64,000 nucleotides of DNA from Liolophura sinensis (lineage: Eukaryota > Mollusca > Polyplacophora > Chitonida > Chitonidae): contig NC_088305.1 in NCBI RefSeq assembly GCF_032854445.1, positions 15,877,606-15,941,605 on the forward strand, read 5' to 3'. The position numbers and the translations under genes are program-made. Shown piece by piece: positions 24,791-37,156 of this stretch (position 1 is its first letter; each line of letters begins with the position of its first letter). The notes under the pieces were generated by a model that worked only from the letters and a program-made list of their open reading frames with translations, was not told the DNA's origin and did no database searches.

Positions 24791-25252
24791 ATGGCGTGCC
24801 GGCATTAAGTCTATATACGTGTTACTGTGGAAAGATCGTCAGTAAATTGCCAAAGAGCGAAGGTTTACATGTACCTCGGAACTCAGATGTCCACCCCCGT
24901 GAAAACTGGCCGCCATCGTGTAATTATGGTTTACTGAGTGGACACCGGCTAATGTGGACGAGTTCAATTTTTGTTACTCACTAAATCGCAATCAATGAAA
25001 ATCAAAATAAAACTTTGACACAAAAAGTTAAGATAGTAAAACTCGTACCGTTCTTTTTTATGAATGGCACAAGAACAGGTACCGAGAGAAGTTTGCGGTG
25101 TCGAATAGCGTCACTGTAACGTCATGTTGTTTACGCCAACGTGCTGCATGATCGCCACAACGTTAAACCATGGTGGTATATATAGTGCACATATACCTCC
25201 GTGGTTAAACCATTGGCAAACGTATACTTTGTGTAATAACTTTTATGTCGTA

Positions 25253-25905
25253 TTTAACAAATCTTCAGTCATATGACGACGAGGTGTCATTCGGTGTGTC
25301 ACAGGCCCTCATATAGATAGATCCTACAGGCCCAGTCATAACTTCACAGTGCATATAAAAAAAGGACGAGGTCGGAAGTAAAGTACTGACTTTAGTAATA
25401 ATCCAATTCCCCCATAGTTTGTACTGTATTTCATTATGTCCTACGAGTCTCACGTTCTCTGTATAGTGTGTCAAAAATATTCACAGTATGTACATAATCC
25501 ATCCAAACATAAACATGTAGATTATTGATTTATCTGGACACAGCGCCATTCTGTTCTGTCTGCTCTATCCCATAATAGCACCCACGTCATACTGATAATT
25601 CCGACAGAGTGTTCGTGGCGTAAAACTCACAGGACACCTCGAAGTACATATGAGCCAAAAACTCAAACAGGTAAAACTTTGATTTGACCTAGTCTTTCTT
25701 GTATAAACACAGTGTACATATAGTAGTTTAACCGGGCTTGTTGAACAGATACAAGAGCGTGTGGGTGTGTGCACATATACTTTATCTTCCTGTGGCAGGA
25801 CGTGTCCATGACCCCAATTAAAGTGCTGCCACCACTGAAGTATTATGCCGAAGACACCAGACATGACACTCCACCCAGTGACATTATACTGACACCGGTC
25901 CTGTT
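25253..25905 (-). mobile_element. Interspersed repeat family C, second copy (diverged)
   Basis: On the minus strand, 25770-25905 carries the TGGAGTGTCATGTCTGGTGT and CCTGCCACAGGAAGAT phrases seen at 4684-4760. The left end (25253-25295) carries a TCATATGACTGAAG-type tail that resembles the shared 3' SINE domain. The middle (25300-25770) is unmatched and may be an insertion. Treating both ends as one element is an inference. Confidence 0.5.
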
Positions 25906-25945
25906 TCCTTGCTATAGGTTCCACGAGCGCAGTGATTTTCTTTAC

Positions 25946-26042
25946 TACATATAGTTTCCTTCCACCGTAATGCTGGCCGCCGTCGTGTAAGTGAAATATT
26001 CTTGAGTACGGCGTAAAACACCTATCAAATAAATAAATAAAA
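25946..26042 (+). mobile_element. SINE A, 3' end only
   Basis: Carries TTCCACCGTAATGCTGGCCG through CGTAAAACACCTATCAAATA and an AAATA tail. The tRNA-derived part is missing. Confidence 0.85.
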
Positions 26043-26345
26043 CCTTCTCTTTGTCCACAAATTTGGTAAAATGTGGCCTGTATTTACTCTCCCGCTCCGT
26101 TAAATCACAGAAAGTTTACAACAACATATCCCATTTCACAACGGCAATTAAAAAAAAAAGAACATAGGACATCACATGACTTGATCGACCAATAGCCAGT
26201 ATCCACACTTAAACGATATGAACAAAATCTGCAGTCTTGAATACCCTTATCAATTTTAAAAGCACTCGGAGCAGCGGTTTGTTAAATGAAAATATTTCTT
26301 GGGAACATTTTTGATTTCATCTCTAATATAACTGGTCATTTGCCA

Positions 26346-26885
26346 GCCTCATGCTCTAGATGCCGGTGTTAAAACCCTTATAACATTAAGGGATCTCGCC
26401 GCTGGCAAATTAGATCTCAACTGTGCATGGTGTCAGTCAACCAACTGTCTCTCGCGTTGTCAATGAAACAGTCCAAAGTTTAGCGTCAAACAGAGTGGCC
26501 TCTCAATTCCTCAGTTTTCCTGTTGATATCGGCGAGATCAGGATAAGCAAGAGAGGTTTTTATGACAATGCCAATTTACCTGGTCTAGTTGGTGTCATTG
26601 ACTATAACCACGGCACCAAGTGTCATCGAAAAATGAATTTGTGAATCGCCACCAGTGCCACAGTATGAACACATGAGCTGTATTTGACCCAGGTTACAGA
26701 ATCATTGATCTTGTTGTGAGATGGCCAGGTGCCACACATGACTTCCGAATTTTGACAAAGGGTGGACTCCGTCAGCTATTCGAAAGAAACCACACTCCCG
26801 GTGGAACTCACCGTCTTCGTGGCAATGGTTAACCATCACGTCGATGGCTACTAACACCATTTCTGCACCCGAATCCTGGCAAACT
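26346..26885 (+). pseudogene. PIF/Harbinger (HARBI1-like) transposase relic, N-terminal to central part
   Basis: Frame-corrected reading gives HARBI1-type blocks in order: LRDLAAGKLDLNCA, GVSQPTVSRVVNE (helix-turn-helix), GVID (first catalytic Asp), FVNRHQCHSMN, RIIDLVVRWPGATHDFRIL (second Asp), GLRQLFERNHTPGG and WLLTPFLHPNPG. At least two in-frame stops (before AVFDPG and before PSRRW) and frameshifts near 26420 and 26635 make it non-functional. The family encodes a DDE transposase that works with a Myb-like partner protein; no partner is seen here. The open stretch 26423-26641 is only the best-preserved segment. The C-terminal part lies further right. Confidence 0.88.
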
Positions 26886-27257
26886 ATAATAAATATGTTG
26901 ATACAATTTTGAGACTAAATCATCTATAATTAATAGCTCTACCAAAAAGAATGCCTTTATGAGAAAAATGGAACACTTCATCTCAATACATGAAGTACCC
27001 TGACATCAACACGTGTCCTAACACACACGATGTGAGGGTCAAGTATAATTTTGAAATCCATGATAAAACACATATACAGGGTATCAATCATGGAACACAA
27101 CCTTCGTGTTTCTGTACATAACATATATGCACAACCCTGAGATACCACCTTTAGCATTTATCCGCATTCCAGTACACAAGAGGCTAGATCATAAATATTG
27201 TAATTTACGGTAACTAATACCAACACAGGGCATCTGAGATATGATCTGTAACTTTCA

Positions 27258-27389
27258 TTACCTGCGGATGGTTGTGGGTTCGCGCGGGGACTGTCCGGTT
27301 TCCTCCCACGATAATGATGGCCGCCGTCGTATAAGTGAAATATTCTTGAGTACGGCATAAAACACCAATCAAATAAATAAAATAAATGT
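27258..27389 (+). mobile_element. SINE A, 5'-truncated, inside the Harbinger relic
   Basis: From CCTGCGGATGGTTGTGGGTT through TTTCCTCCCACGATAATGAT to CATAAAACACCAATCAAATA plus tail. It lies between the two blocks of transposase pseudogene and therefore probably inserted after that element. Confidence 0.86.
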
Positions 27390-27599
27390 ATACTTAATTT
27401 CAATAGACAAGATCCTAGCTTTTGAATTTTGCCAGTTACTAAAATGCACACAAAGCATCAACAATGGAACAATTATTAAACTGCATAACATAAAATTTCT
27501 AATTTTTGTTCACCAGGGATTGATAAGCCTGAGATTGCAACTGTTATTAATACTAAACACATTATTTTGTAAAGTTCGTATGAAAACAAGAAGCTGTGT

Positions 27600-28018
27600 T
27601 GAAAGTGGGTTTGTTCGATGAAAACGGCGTTTTCATATCTTCCACGGAGATTTGTCAAGGCAGTCTCCAGTAAGTGCATGCAAGGTAAGCTGGGATACGC
27701 CATTGCTATTTGCATATTTTTCAGTACTTGCCTATCTGTTAAAAATGCATTTGATGTATTTGTAAAGCTCTCGTATCTTGTAAATTGCCTGTGATATGAT
27801 ACAGTAGTGATATATAACCCTTTCGTTATGCAGATCACAACTGCCTGTGCAGTTATGCACAGCATATGCAAGAACAGAAACATTCCCCTGTCTGAGGGTG
27901 GTGGGGATTAACATAACAGTGACGATCAAGACGATGTCGAGGGAGAGCATCTAGCATTACCTGCTCACGCTGCCATGGGAGTTCGATACAGAGGGCAGTT
28001 TGTCAACACATTTCCAGT
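27600..28018 (+). pseudogene. PIF/Harbinger transposase relic, C-terminal part
   Basis: The block begins with a KRRFHIFHGDL motif at about 27622-27655, matching the HARBI1 region after the catalytic Glu, where a (K/W)KRRFxxLHxxLR pattern is usual. It then degenerates. An acidic tail (SDDQDDVEGEHL) and VRYRGQFVNTF near 27920-28018 match the usual C-terminal pattern of an acidic stretch followed by VRxQLxxxF. It continues 26346-26885 after about 700 bp containing a SINE A. Minus-strand open frames of 135 and 72 residues here are antisense to the relic. Confidence 0.7.
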
Positions 28019-28547
28019 GTAAGACTTTAACATGGTTAATTCTACAGAAATAAATCATCTCGAATAATGACTGTATATGCATAGACCTTTGTATTCATAA
28101 TACTGAATTCAACAACAACGGACAATGAATAAGAGATGTATCCTGTATATACACACACATGAAATGCATTAAGTAAACAATCAATACATAAAGTTAAAAA
28201 TATATCATGTATTGAAATATTGAATGAAGAATAACATTATATAATAGGATACGGGTTAAAGACCAGAAAACATTAAACTGGAGTTACGTTGATCTGAGAA
28301 ATCACTGAGTACTAAGAAAACGAAACATGATTTTCTTCTTTTGCAATTTTTCTCTCAAGATCAGGTAGAGGCAGAAAGTAGAATTTCTCTTGATAAAACC
28401 ATGTTTCATGATTTAAATCTGTTTCCGGGCCAAACTGTGGTTCCAAGAGGCTACAATAGAATCATACACATTTTACTCTGAAAAAAAAAATGCTCTTTCT
28501 GCTGACCATGAGTTAATTTCAATGTTTATTCTATATTGACAAAATCA

Positions 28548-28790
28548 CTACTAACAACTTCATGTTTACAAATCCCTACTGACAACTTCGTGTTTACAAA
28601 TCCCTACTGACAACTTCATGTTTACAAATCCCTACTAACAACTTCATGTTTACAAATCGCTACTGACAACTTCGTGTTTACAAATCCCTACTGACAACTT
28701 CGTGTTTACAAATCCCTACTGACAACTTCGTGTTTACAAATCCCTACTGACAACTTCGTGTTTACAAATCCCTACTGACAACTTCGTGTG
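28548..28790. repeat. 28-bp minisatellite, about 8.7 copies
   Basis: Unit CTACTGACAACTTCGTGTTT ACAAATCC, starting at 28548 and repeated exactly every 28 bp to 28790. Copies differ mainly at two sites (TCATG versus TCGTG, CTAACAA versus CTGACAA). No spacers, so not CRISPR-like. Confidence 0.96.
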
Positions 28791-28861
28791 CAAAATGATG
28801 TCCTGGTAAAAGTAAAGGTAATATTAATTAGAACTGTTATCTTAATTTCGTCAGAAATATT

Positions 28862-28956
28862 TATTTCTTTATTTTTTTTTTGATTGGTGTTTTAGGCCGT
28901 ACTCAAGAATATTCACTTATATGATGGCGACCAGCATTATGGTGGGAGGAAACCGG
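28862..28956 (-). mobile_element. SINE A, strongly 5'-truncated, with target-site duplication
   Basis: Only the 3' third is present (CCCGGTTTCCTCCCACC to the AAATAAA tail on the minus strand). GTCAGAAATATT flanks it exactly at 28850-28861 and 28957-28968, showing truncation during target-primed insertion rather than later decay. Confidence 0.9.
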
Positions 28957-28968
28957 GTCAGAAATATT

Positions 28969-31900
28969 AAACATAATGCAATTGAGACTTTTACCTGCAA
29001 TACAAAGAATTTTGTAACTGACATCTAACAGTTACTACATGTATAATGGAAGCAATCATCACAACAATACACTGAAAATCTTCAACATTTTAGACCTCAA
29101 AAGGACTTTTTCCAGTGGAATTTATGCACACAAATATGATCAAAATGACACGATTACGATTTGTTTGCGGCACTAAACAAGACAAGCTTCATAAAACTAT
29201 GCATATTAGTTCTCTACACACCACAGTGTCCAAATCTTGGTCGCAGAAACAGTTTATAAAGCGGAAGAATTAGTGTATATCAATATATCTCTGCCAAAGC
29301 ACATCAGAAATATATAATATGGTTTATAACACATACAGGACAATTGTTGATAGAACTGCTTACATGAGTGAGTGAGTAAAATTATAAATTTGGCGTTTTC
29401 CAAGCCCTGAAAAGGGATGATGCACGCCACACTTAACAGCAAGAGTAAATCTATACTACGTTACTAGAGGTAGCTCTCAAATAAACGGGATGAGGGTTGG
29501 GGCGACTCAAAATCGCCTTGAATTAACAATGAACTTCTCAACTTCATTGAAAACTTTAACTCTGTTTCGTAGAGGACATAGAGAACTGCTTACATCCCGT
29601 CACTGAATGCTTAAATAATGGATCGGTCGTGGTAGAAGGCCTCCTCTTGTTGACTGAAGTTGTAAAATGTTAAGGAAAACAGAAGTACATGCCTTTTACA
29701 ATGTATTTAACAGTTACGACATGTCCCCGTACCTCATGAATATAAACCTCAGTAGTGTGTTCATATTTTAGCTGGATAAAACAGTCACAGTCTTCACGTG
29801 ATATCCCCATTAATTTAACGAGATGCATTATACATTAAGGCTCAAAATACATGAGACTTCTCATTAACTAAAGGCTTGTCATTGTGAAACTGTGAATGAG
29901 CACTTCATTATTTGTAATAAAGGGCCAAAAAAGCATAAATTGGCACAACACAAAGATAACTTGAAAATTAGCCATGTAATGGTCCTTGCACTTATTTCCT
30001 ATAAATTTTGTTTAGGGAAGAACGGGCATATTATACAAAAAACAGAATATATATATATCTGACCTCATGTCATTCATATTTTAGCTATAACCTCTTGTTT
30101 TAATTCACAATATAGACATGTTTACACACGTACTACCATTTTCTAGTCATTGTTTTCCCACCACCAACACGTCACAACTTAAAGGCATAAAAACAATATT
30201 CTTGACCTTTATGACCAAGCTATGATGATGAATGCTGTTTTATTTGTGACACAAAATACTAATGTATCAAAGGCACACAAGTTCTAATTAAAACATGACA
30301 TCAAATTTTATAAGTGGCATCAAGTTTTAAATGTAGCTATTATATCGCAAAATTTGATGCCTGAACTCAATGTCGAGTATTTTCATCAAGTTTTATATAA
30401 ACTTTTCGGATGCAGAGAACTTGACTATCTTATACACTGACTTTCATGACACAAATAGATTACCATTTATTATGGATAACTGGTGTAATTATATATTTTT
30501 GTACTTTATATACAATATATGTTTACAATAGTTAGAATTTTTGCTTTGTTTTTTCTTTATGTGGTGTACAGTATTTTTTAGTCATAATTATGTTATTTAT
30601 TTAATTTATTTGATTGTTTTTTTAAAGATATATATTCCTACTCATTTAAGAAAAATCTAACTTGCTCAGTACGCGTACCTTTACCGGTATTCACAAACTT
30701 CAAATCTTATTTTCAGTTGTCTTGTTTCGTTCAGCCTTAATGCCACTTGTTTATATGAGCAATTCTTCAACCTTTTCGCATGTTATGGAATTGGGCCTTG
30801 CCAACCCAACCAGTGTAGCTTTGTCTTCAAAATCAAAACAAAAAGGTGCATAAAACGCACTGGAACTTGAGTGCAAGACACATTGCCATGGACAATAATA
30901 TGGATACAAGAAAGATAAATAATACAATAAACTGAAGAGTACAACTAGGCGTATCAATTTTACTTTAAAACAGTCCTGTAATTTGTCCATATTTAAATTG
31001 GAATCTGGTTTATACATGTAAAGTTTTTAGGCATATACAAGGCATAAATACAAAATCTGTAGCTGTGTAGCGAATTTAAGGGAGGAGAAAAGTTTAATAA
31101 ATGACTCTATAGGCTGAAAAGAGCACATTTGTTTTCTGTCTGGTGGTGCCTGCTGCATAATTTTGGTATTTTTCCTCGCCATACACATACAGCCGGAAAA
31201 CGGCAAAGATGGCATAAATCGCTGAGTCCATCACATGCACCATCTTTATCTCCAAGTAATTTATGCTGGGGTGGGGGTGGGTTGCCTCTCAGCCAATGAG
31301 AGTCGTTAAAACTGCCGGCTTGTTCGCGTAAACTCGGAACCTACGTCCAACATTCCAGTTTCCCGATTGTCAAGCGGAAAGCGAACTGTTTTCTCACCGC
31401 AATTCTCCTCCTAACACCGAAAACTTCAGGGCTGGTTCTTATTCAAAATGGAGTCAGCGGATTTTGGCGCTGACATTTCTTTATAGTCTATTAGCTTGAG
31501 GTACATATTAAAAATTTTTATGGCATGCACCTGCGATGAAATACATACTCTTTTCAATGGTATTTGATTGATATTTAAATTTTCTTCTCATTTAACTTAG
31601 GTTCATACCTGTCAGGCCTCCTGCCGTCCTGCCGACGTACTCCCGGGCCCAAACTTCCCCTCTAGTAAGACATGATTATCCTTTTCACAAGCCTAGAGAG
31701 TATCTGTGCATCTTGTTCGGTCCAGTTAGATAGAAGAGAGAAACGTTTTCTAAAAATACCCAGGAAACCGGCCCATAGCCACAGAGACAAGGGATTCCTT
31801 AACTAAAGCTTAGCTTTTACAAACTAACTTAGCTAAGTTTTGTGCATAGTCGTTTGATAAATAAGCTTTGGACTTAGCTAAGTCGGATAATTTGGGAAAA

Positions 31901-32447
31901 AAAGTCTGAACTAAGATCTTTGACAAATACAGGCCCAGAGTGAATGTAAAGATAATCATTTGTATTAGTTTCATAAATATTAAAGACATAATGAGTTTGC
32001 CATATGCTATGTACAACAAACCAGCCATAACATGGACTGATCTAATCCATCTACTTTAGAAGACTAGTTAGTTTTTAATTCAAAGAGGCACTATATAAAA
32101 CAAGGCTAAGGCCGTTGTCAAATCACGGACTTAAGGCCTCAAAAGAATGAGAATGGTCAATGGTTTCACTTGATTTCCTTTTGTTTTACCGTGCGGCTAA
32201 TTCTGTTGCTATCCAATGTAAGTGTTGTACTACGTCAAACTGACCGGAAGCTTAACCTATGAAGTGCCAAATTTAAAAAAAAAACTTTATTCAGGGTGGA
32301 CAAATGCTTTTTGATGAGCTGGTACGTTATTAGGGGCATTGATTCTTGATCACAATATTTCTCAGTGTAGAATATATAATTGTGACAGCTTCATTAAATG
32401 CTTTAACATCAAGCTCACCTCAGCGATCTCTAAACACCCTGAAATGT
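28969..32447. other. No gene recognised; one promoter-like patch
   Basis: Mostly AT-rich. Around 31260-31460 there is a GC-richer stretch with a CCAAT box (CAGCCAATGAGAG) and several CpGs, followed by ATGGAGTCAGCGG, whose frame stops after 12 codons. This could be a CpG-type promoter of an unseen gene, or chance. Confidence 0.35.
31770..31938. mobile_element. Possible relic of a TIR element
   Basis: AAACCGGCCCATAG at the left and ATACAGGCCCAG at the right enclose repeats of CTTAGCTAAGT and related palindromes (31805-31885). The pattern resembles a decayed MITE with a GGGCC-type end, but the terminal match is poor. Confidence 0.3.
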
Positions 32448-32511
32448 AATGACTGGTTGACCCGCATCAGTACAATGGCTCGGGTGGGGGGAACTTTCTT
32501 CACCTCGGAAG
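32448..32511 (+). mobile_element. SINE B internal fragment
   Basis: GACTGGTTGACCCGCATCAG, TACAATGGCTCGGGTGGGG and a CCTCGGAAGC phrase match the SINE B body. Head and tail are missing. Confidence 0.7.
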
Positions 32512-34434
32512 CGGTTTCTTGGTGCCAAAATGGTCAAGTTTTTCGTACACTGGATAGAAATAAAATTTACCTTCATGAAATGTAAAAAATAGCTAAGGTT
32601 GGTGAAACAAAATGAATGCTTGACACTGCAGGTACACGCCTAAAACAAGGTACTCACAAACACAAGTTCAACCGTCACTGCGCCATGCGTCAGCGGTAGC
32701 AGCATGCCTCGGTATCAGATTGTCACGAAATTAAACACCTACAAACTTACCTTATTACTTTGTAGAACATTAAGGAGTTGGCTCGTGTGTATGAACTCGT
32801 CTGCAACTGGTGTACCTCCAGATTATTCTTCGATCTAGTTCATTCTATTTTCCACAAAAATAGTTAATAAGACCAGCAAAAAAGTTTTCAGGTGAACTGT
32901 TCGAGTTAATAGCCTAAATCTAAATATTTCGTTCAGTATGATTTTCGAAATCACCGCTCCTCACAAACTGCAAATCAACCCGTGACGTCGGTGATCGTAG
33001 TGTTATGACCACACAGATTTAGATCACACTTTTGGAGCCAAATGTTTAGACAAATGAGCAGTTATGAGTGCTGATACTTTCGAAAGAAATTAAAGCTTGT
33101 CATCTTATCACACTAATGGATTGTGTTATGCTTTCTTTTCACAGAAATCACAGATTCCCTCAGTGTTTTCTGGAACTACATTTTGGGAAATGTGTGGTAC
33201 TGTCCCAACCTTTCCACATACATCGATATCAGTACGCATCTCATTTACATACTTGTCAAAACAAAAAGACGTTGTCTTCTCTATCAACCACCTAAATCGC
33301 TCAAAACAAATTATGGGATGAATAGGACATGCGATTCGTGACCTATTATATGAGATTTATTAAATTCGCGATGTGAATTTCATTTGTTCTTCAAAGGCTC
33401 GGAAGAAATGAAAATTACACAACGAATTTAACTCATTCTATATCCTTTGTGTAAGCAACCTGTCTCAGTGAACCTAAACCCAACTCATAATAGGTTCATT
33501 CTGGGTGGTCATGCTGGTGGACTGAACACTTGCATCGCTCATTACATTCTGCCATACTATGTGTGTGTGTGGGATACATCGGTCATATCGGAGTATCAGC
33601 CTGTGATATGAAATGCATGTTGTGACATATAATATTGGCACGGAATTGTTTTCTCGCAACTACTGTACCACTACAACTTCCCACATCAATCGAAATAATG
33701 ATTTGTAAACGTATTTACAAGTTGATTGGTGTGAAGTTTTCACACATTGACTTTCAGCGAGAAGCATTCGACTTTCGTTAAAATCTCCTGAGATTCACAG
33801 GGTTTTGCAAGTAGAGGTAACATCACTTTACACTAGATTTGAATGGATATGTATTTATTTTCATGCTTTTACACCGTCAGACCATTGTGACAATGCAACT
33901 TTGTCCCGTATTTCCATCACACTGCTTCTATGGTTACCCTAAGTTTCATTAGGGTGATTTCTCAGGTTAAGCTACACGGCTTGAGATTTATGTTGAACTG
34001 ATTTCCTTAGTACGAAAATCATTGATGATTTACCGGGTTTCTGTGTATCTACCAGATGCTGTGTGAATATTTTTTGTGTTGCGATGCTTTTTTTCAAGGC
34101 TATAATATAACAGTTTAAATAATATAATTTAAATTCTTGGTTTAGCTTAATAGGTGTTCATAGCTTTATTTCTGGTTTATGCGTCCTACTTAGCATATTC
34201 GTTACATATTTTGAGATTTTTATGATGAAGAAAGTTATTGTGGTACGAATATGAAGCTTTTCTCTTTTCTCTTTTTCAATTTGAAACAGTATTAATTCTG
34301 ATTTTATGTTTTTGGGATGAAATTGCTGTCAAAGTAGTTGAGTGAAATCTACACATTGAGAAGGCGGTCAGCGACTAACAGGAGCATGAACCAAGTCTTT
34401 ACAACTGTCTCTTGATAAGACGTCTATATGGTTA
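32512..34434. other. No gene recognised
   Basis: A good acceptor-like TTCTTTTCACAG at about 33133-33144 precedes overlapping plus-strand frames (to 33341), but none resembles a known protein. Remaining sequence is AT-rich without repeats I can match. Confidence 0.5.
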
Positions 34435-34500
34435 GGCCAGCCACCCGCAAGACCAGCCACTCGCAAGACCAGCCACCCGCAAGACCAGCCACCCGCAAGA
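34435..34500. repeat. 16-bp tandem repeat, 4 copies
   Basis: Unit GACCAGCCACCCGCAA with one variant (ACTCG). It is followed by ordinary AT-rich sequence and then a SINE A fragment. Confidence 0.93.
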
Positions 34501-34577
34501 ACACTCACAGCATGTTTTCATAATCTAATATGTGTGCGAAAAGTTTAATTTTTATTTTACATATTTTACGTAGCTTA

Positions 34578-34681
34578 TGCTGGCTTCCTCTGTGGCCGTG
34601 AGAGGGTTTTTCCAGCAGCCTGCGGGTGGTCGTAGGTTTCCCCCAGGCTCTGCTTGGTTTCCTCCCACCATAATGCTGGAA
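34578..34681 (+). mobile_element. SINE A, internal fragment
   Basis: Runs from TGCTGGCTTCCTCTGTGGCC to TTTCCTCCCACCATAATGCT and stops abruptly. Both the tRNA head and the 3' domain are missing. Confidence 0.8.
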
Positions 34682-35105
34682 CGATCTATTGATGATGATA
34701 TTTTAATGATCATATTTTTTGGACACACAAAATAACCTTCAGTATTTTTTCAACAACAGGACCAGCCACTTGATTAGCTTTATGAAATTAAACTTATAAT
34801 GAATGTTTAGAATTTCCGCTTAAGGAATGCACATTGATTACTGGTTTTAATAACTTCATAAAATTAAGCCTAAAATTAACGGTTCATACGTCTAGTTTAT
34901 ACATTTCCCTGTTTACTTATGTAATTGTATTTTGTTGAACAAGCCCATCTTTTTTCCAGAATATGCCCAGAATTATTATTCGAAATAGTAGATGGTTTAT
35001 TTCTGGTTTTTGAAGGCGGGTACGTTCTAGAGCATGGTCACGATGATTTTAAGGAAATTGGTTATGTTTTACAAATGCTACACTCATTGTCACTCAACCA
35101 AAGAA

Positions 35106-35447
35106 TGAATGAGTGAGTGAGTGCTTGGGGTTTAACGTCATACTAAAATATTTTTCAGTTATATGACGACGAAGAAATCCTTAGAGTGCAAGTTATGTGC
35201 CTCCTTGTTGCAGGACGGATTTCCACCGCTCTTTTATCTAGTGCTGCTTCACTGAGACGACTTAGCGAAGACAAGTAAGCCGCCCCACCCGAGCCATTAT
35301 ACTGATACAGGTCAACCAGTCGTTGCACTATCCCCTTCATGAAGTTACATCTTCCTCCTTTAAGGCCTTTGGTGTGACTCAACCCAGGATTGACCCTGGA
35401 TGTACCGCTCCCGAAGCGGACGCTCTACCAACTATGCTATCGGGGCC
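35106..35447 (-). mobile_element. SINE B, full length with tRNA-like head
   Basis: On the minus strand it begins GGCCCCGATAGCATAGTTGG, followed by a CCGC-TTCGGGA-GCGG arm (anticodon CGG, proline-like) and a CCAGG-GTCAAT-CCTGG T-arm. The 3' acceptor strand does not pair, so this is a tRNA-derived SINE head and not a tRNA gene. The body carries GGATAGTGCAACGACTGGTT and TATAATGGCTCGGGTGGGGC. The 3' end is GTATGACGTTAAACCCCAAG, then CACTCACTCACTC. Confidence 0.9.
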
Positions 35448-35871
35448 TTTCCCAAATTAAAGAGCGGATGTTGTGTTTGAACTCCAGTATCAAGTTATGT
35501 CGTTTCTTGTATTTGGTCACGAAGTTGAATAAGAGAAATCCACTTTTAACATGTTCAGAGATGGATCATGCTCATGTGTGAGTAGCTTACATATACATGT
35601 AGTCTTAATTTTGGAACGAACATTTATTAATTTGTCTCTGGTTTTCACGTATTTTGTACGCCAAAGATGTATTAAATAAAAAAGAACCGGTCTTTTTTTT
35701 GTAAGGCGTACAATTGTATTTTCTACAAGTCTGTTTTAGGTAACTGATCAACCATTTTAGTGTTCTCATTACAGAATGGAGGATTCAGTGGGGAATCGAT
35801 TTAACATGGCTAAAGTGTAGGGGATCATACAGATTACACGACCGGTTTAGTTTTCTGGCATACATACTTTT

Positions 35872-36038
35872 CAAGCCTCTCACCAATGCAGTCGCTGTGA
35901 GTTCAAGTCCAGTTCAAGCTGGCTTCCTTCCCCTGGGCTCTGCCCGGTTTCGTCCTACCATAATGCTGGCCACCGTCCTATAACTGAAAAATTCTTGGTT
36001 GTGGCATAAAACTCCCCATCAAATAAATCAATTAATTT
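35872..36038 (+). mobile_element. SINE A fragment with internal deletion
   Basis: Starts AAGCCTCTCACCAATGCAGT, includes the B box (GTGAGTTCAAGTCC), lacks part of the central body, and ends ATAAAACTCCCCATCAAATA. Diverged from the other copies. Confidence 0.8.
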
Positions 36039-36365
36039 AAATCTAAGTGGATAAGTTCACAAGGATTTTCCAGCTTTTGCTCGTCCCAAGAATTATCAAT
36101 GTGTGAATTAAAGCACCGATACATACAAATAATTTACTGTTCATGGTCCCTGACAGAGGAATACATTGTTCCAACCATACACCTTACAACGCATACCACC
36201 ACTAGCACATTTTGAACAGAAATCTTGAACCACACCCTAGGTCATCTGAGGTCACGGTGATGAGGCAGGAAATGATGTCAGAACAAACAACATCTCTGTC
36301 TCTACCTTTGTTCCTATTAATACTCTCTACCCACATACGTTCAACAGCATTCTAACGTTCACCTT

Positions 36366-36492
36366 AAACAGCTTGACTGATGAATGCTGATTATGGATAT
36401 AAGTGTAAAGTCCACGTGTGTCGCACTTTCTCCAAAGACTAAGCTTGTCTAAATGGTGGCAGTGATGTAAAGCGAGCACATACGTTGTAAGG
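36366..36492. repeat. Interspersed repeat family D, copy 2
   Basis: Same block order as 5128-5294: ACTGATGAATGCTGA, CTCCAAAGACTAAGCTTG, TGGTGGCAGTGATGTAAAG and TACGTTGTAAG. It directly precedes a SINE A fragment. The two copies differ at many positions, so neither is recent. Confidence 0.6.
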
Positions 36493-36574
36493 AGACTATA
36501 TGTGTCCCAAGATTGCTACCGCGCACCGAAGTGATACATTAGACATAGACAGCAACTTTTTGTCTGTGAGCTAA

Positions 36575-36692
36575 CTGCATGTGAGCCCTGGAGAAAGCCA
36601 CGACCATCCCCAGATTGCGGTCGTACTTTCCCACGTACGGCCTGTCATTGTGCCGCGTTGACACGCTAATCCCCTCGGCCACGGAGGCCCTG
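36575..36692 (-). mobile_element. SINE A, 5' part only, diverged
   Basis: On the minus strand it starts GGGCCTCCGTGGCCGAGGGG and reaches the CCCACGTACG and CCACGACCATCC regions (plus-strand reading). The 3' domain is absent. The strongly mutated tRNA head suggests an old copy. Confidence 0.7.
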
Positions 36693-37156
36693 CTGACAGC
36701 CTATACACCTGTAGCTAAAAGACCAGTGGTCGTATAGATTATAAAAAATTATTACATAATTATTTACAAAATATAAAGCTGCTCAGTCTCCATACTTTGG
36801 TGCAGCTTACTTCTGTCAGCATATCTATAAAAGACCTGCAAGGTTTGAGCTTTCTAGCTTTACAACTTTTCAAGTGATTGGCCCAAAACTTTGACTTCTC
36901 GTGAGTTTTTTTTTCTCATAACTATAAATGTTGCCATTATAGATTTGGAATATTATTGACAAGGTAATTCCTGTGTGAGACTCACAGGGCACATGACGTG
37001 CAGATGAGTGCAAACTTAGTGGAGAAAAGCTTTATTTCTAAAATTGCTGAAACTTTGTTTCCGACATTACCTTTCTATGTACATATAGTAGTATATGGCC
37101 GGGCCTGTTTTTGGATCGCTACGAAGGCCTGTGCATCACCTTACATTTATCAACCC

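Noticed and set aside
27476-27883. 135-residue minus-strand ORF as a gene
   Set aside because: It is antisense to the C-terminal part of the Harbinger relic and matches no family.
28548-28790. CRISPR-like array
   Set aside because: Units are directly contiguous with no unique spacers, in an animal genome; it is a minisatellite.
35372-35447. A functional tRNA-Pro gene on the minus strand
   Set aside because: The head looks tRNA-like but the acceptor stem cannot pair and the sequence continues into the SINE B body.
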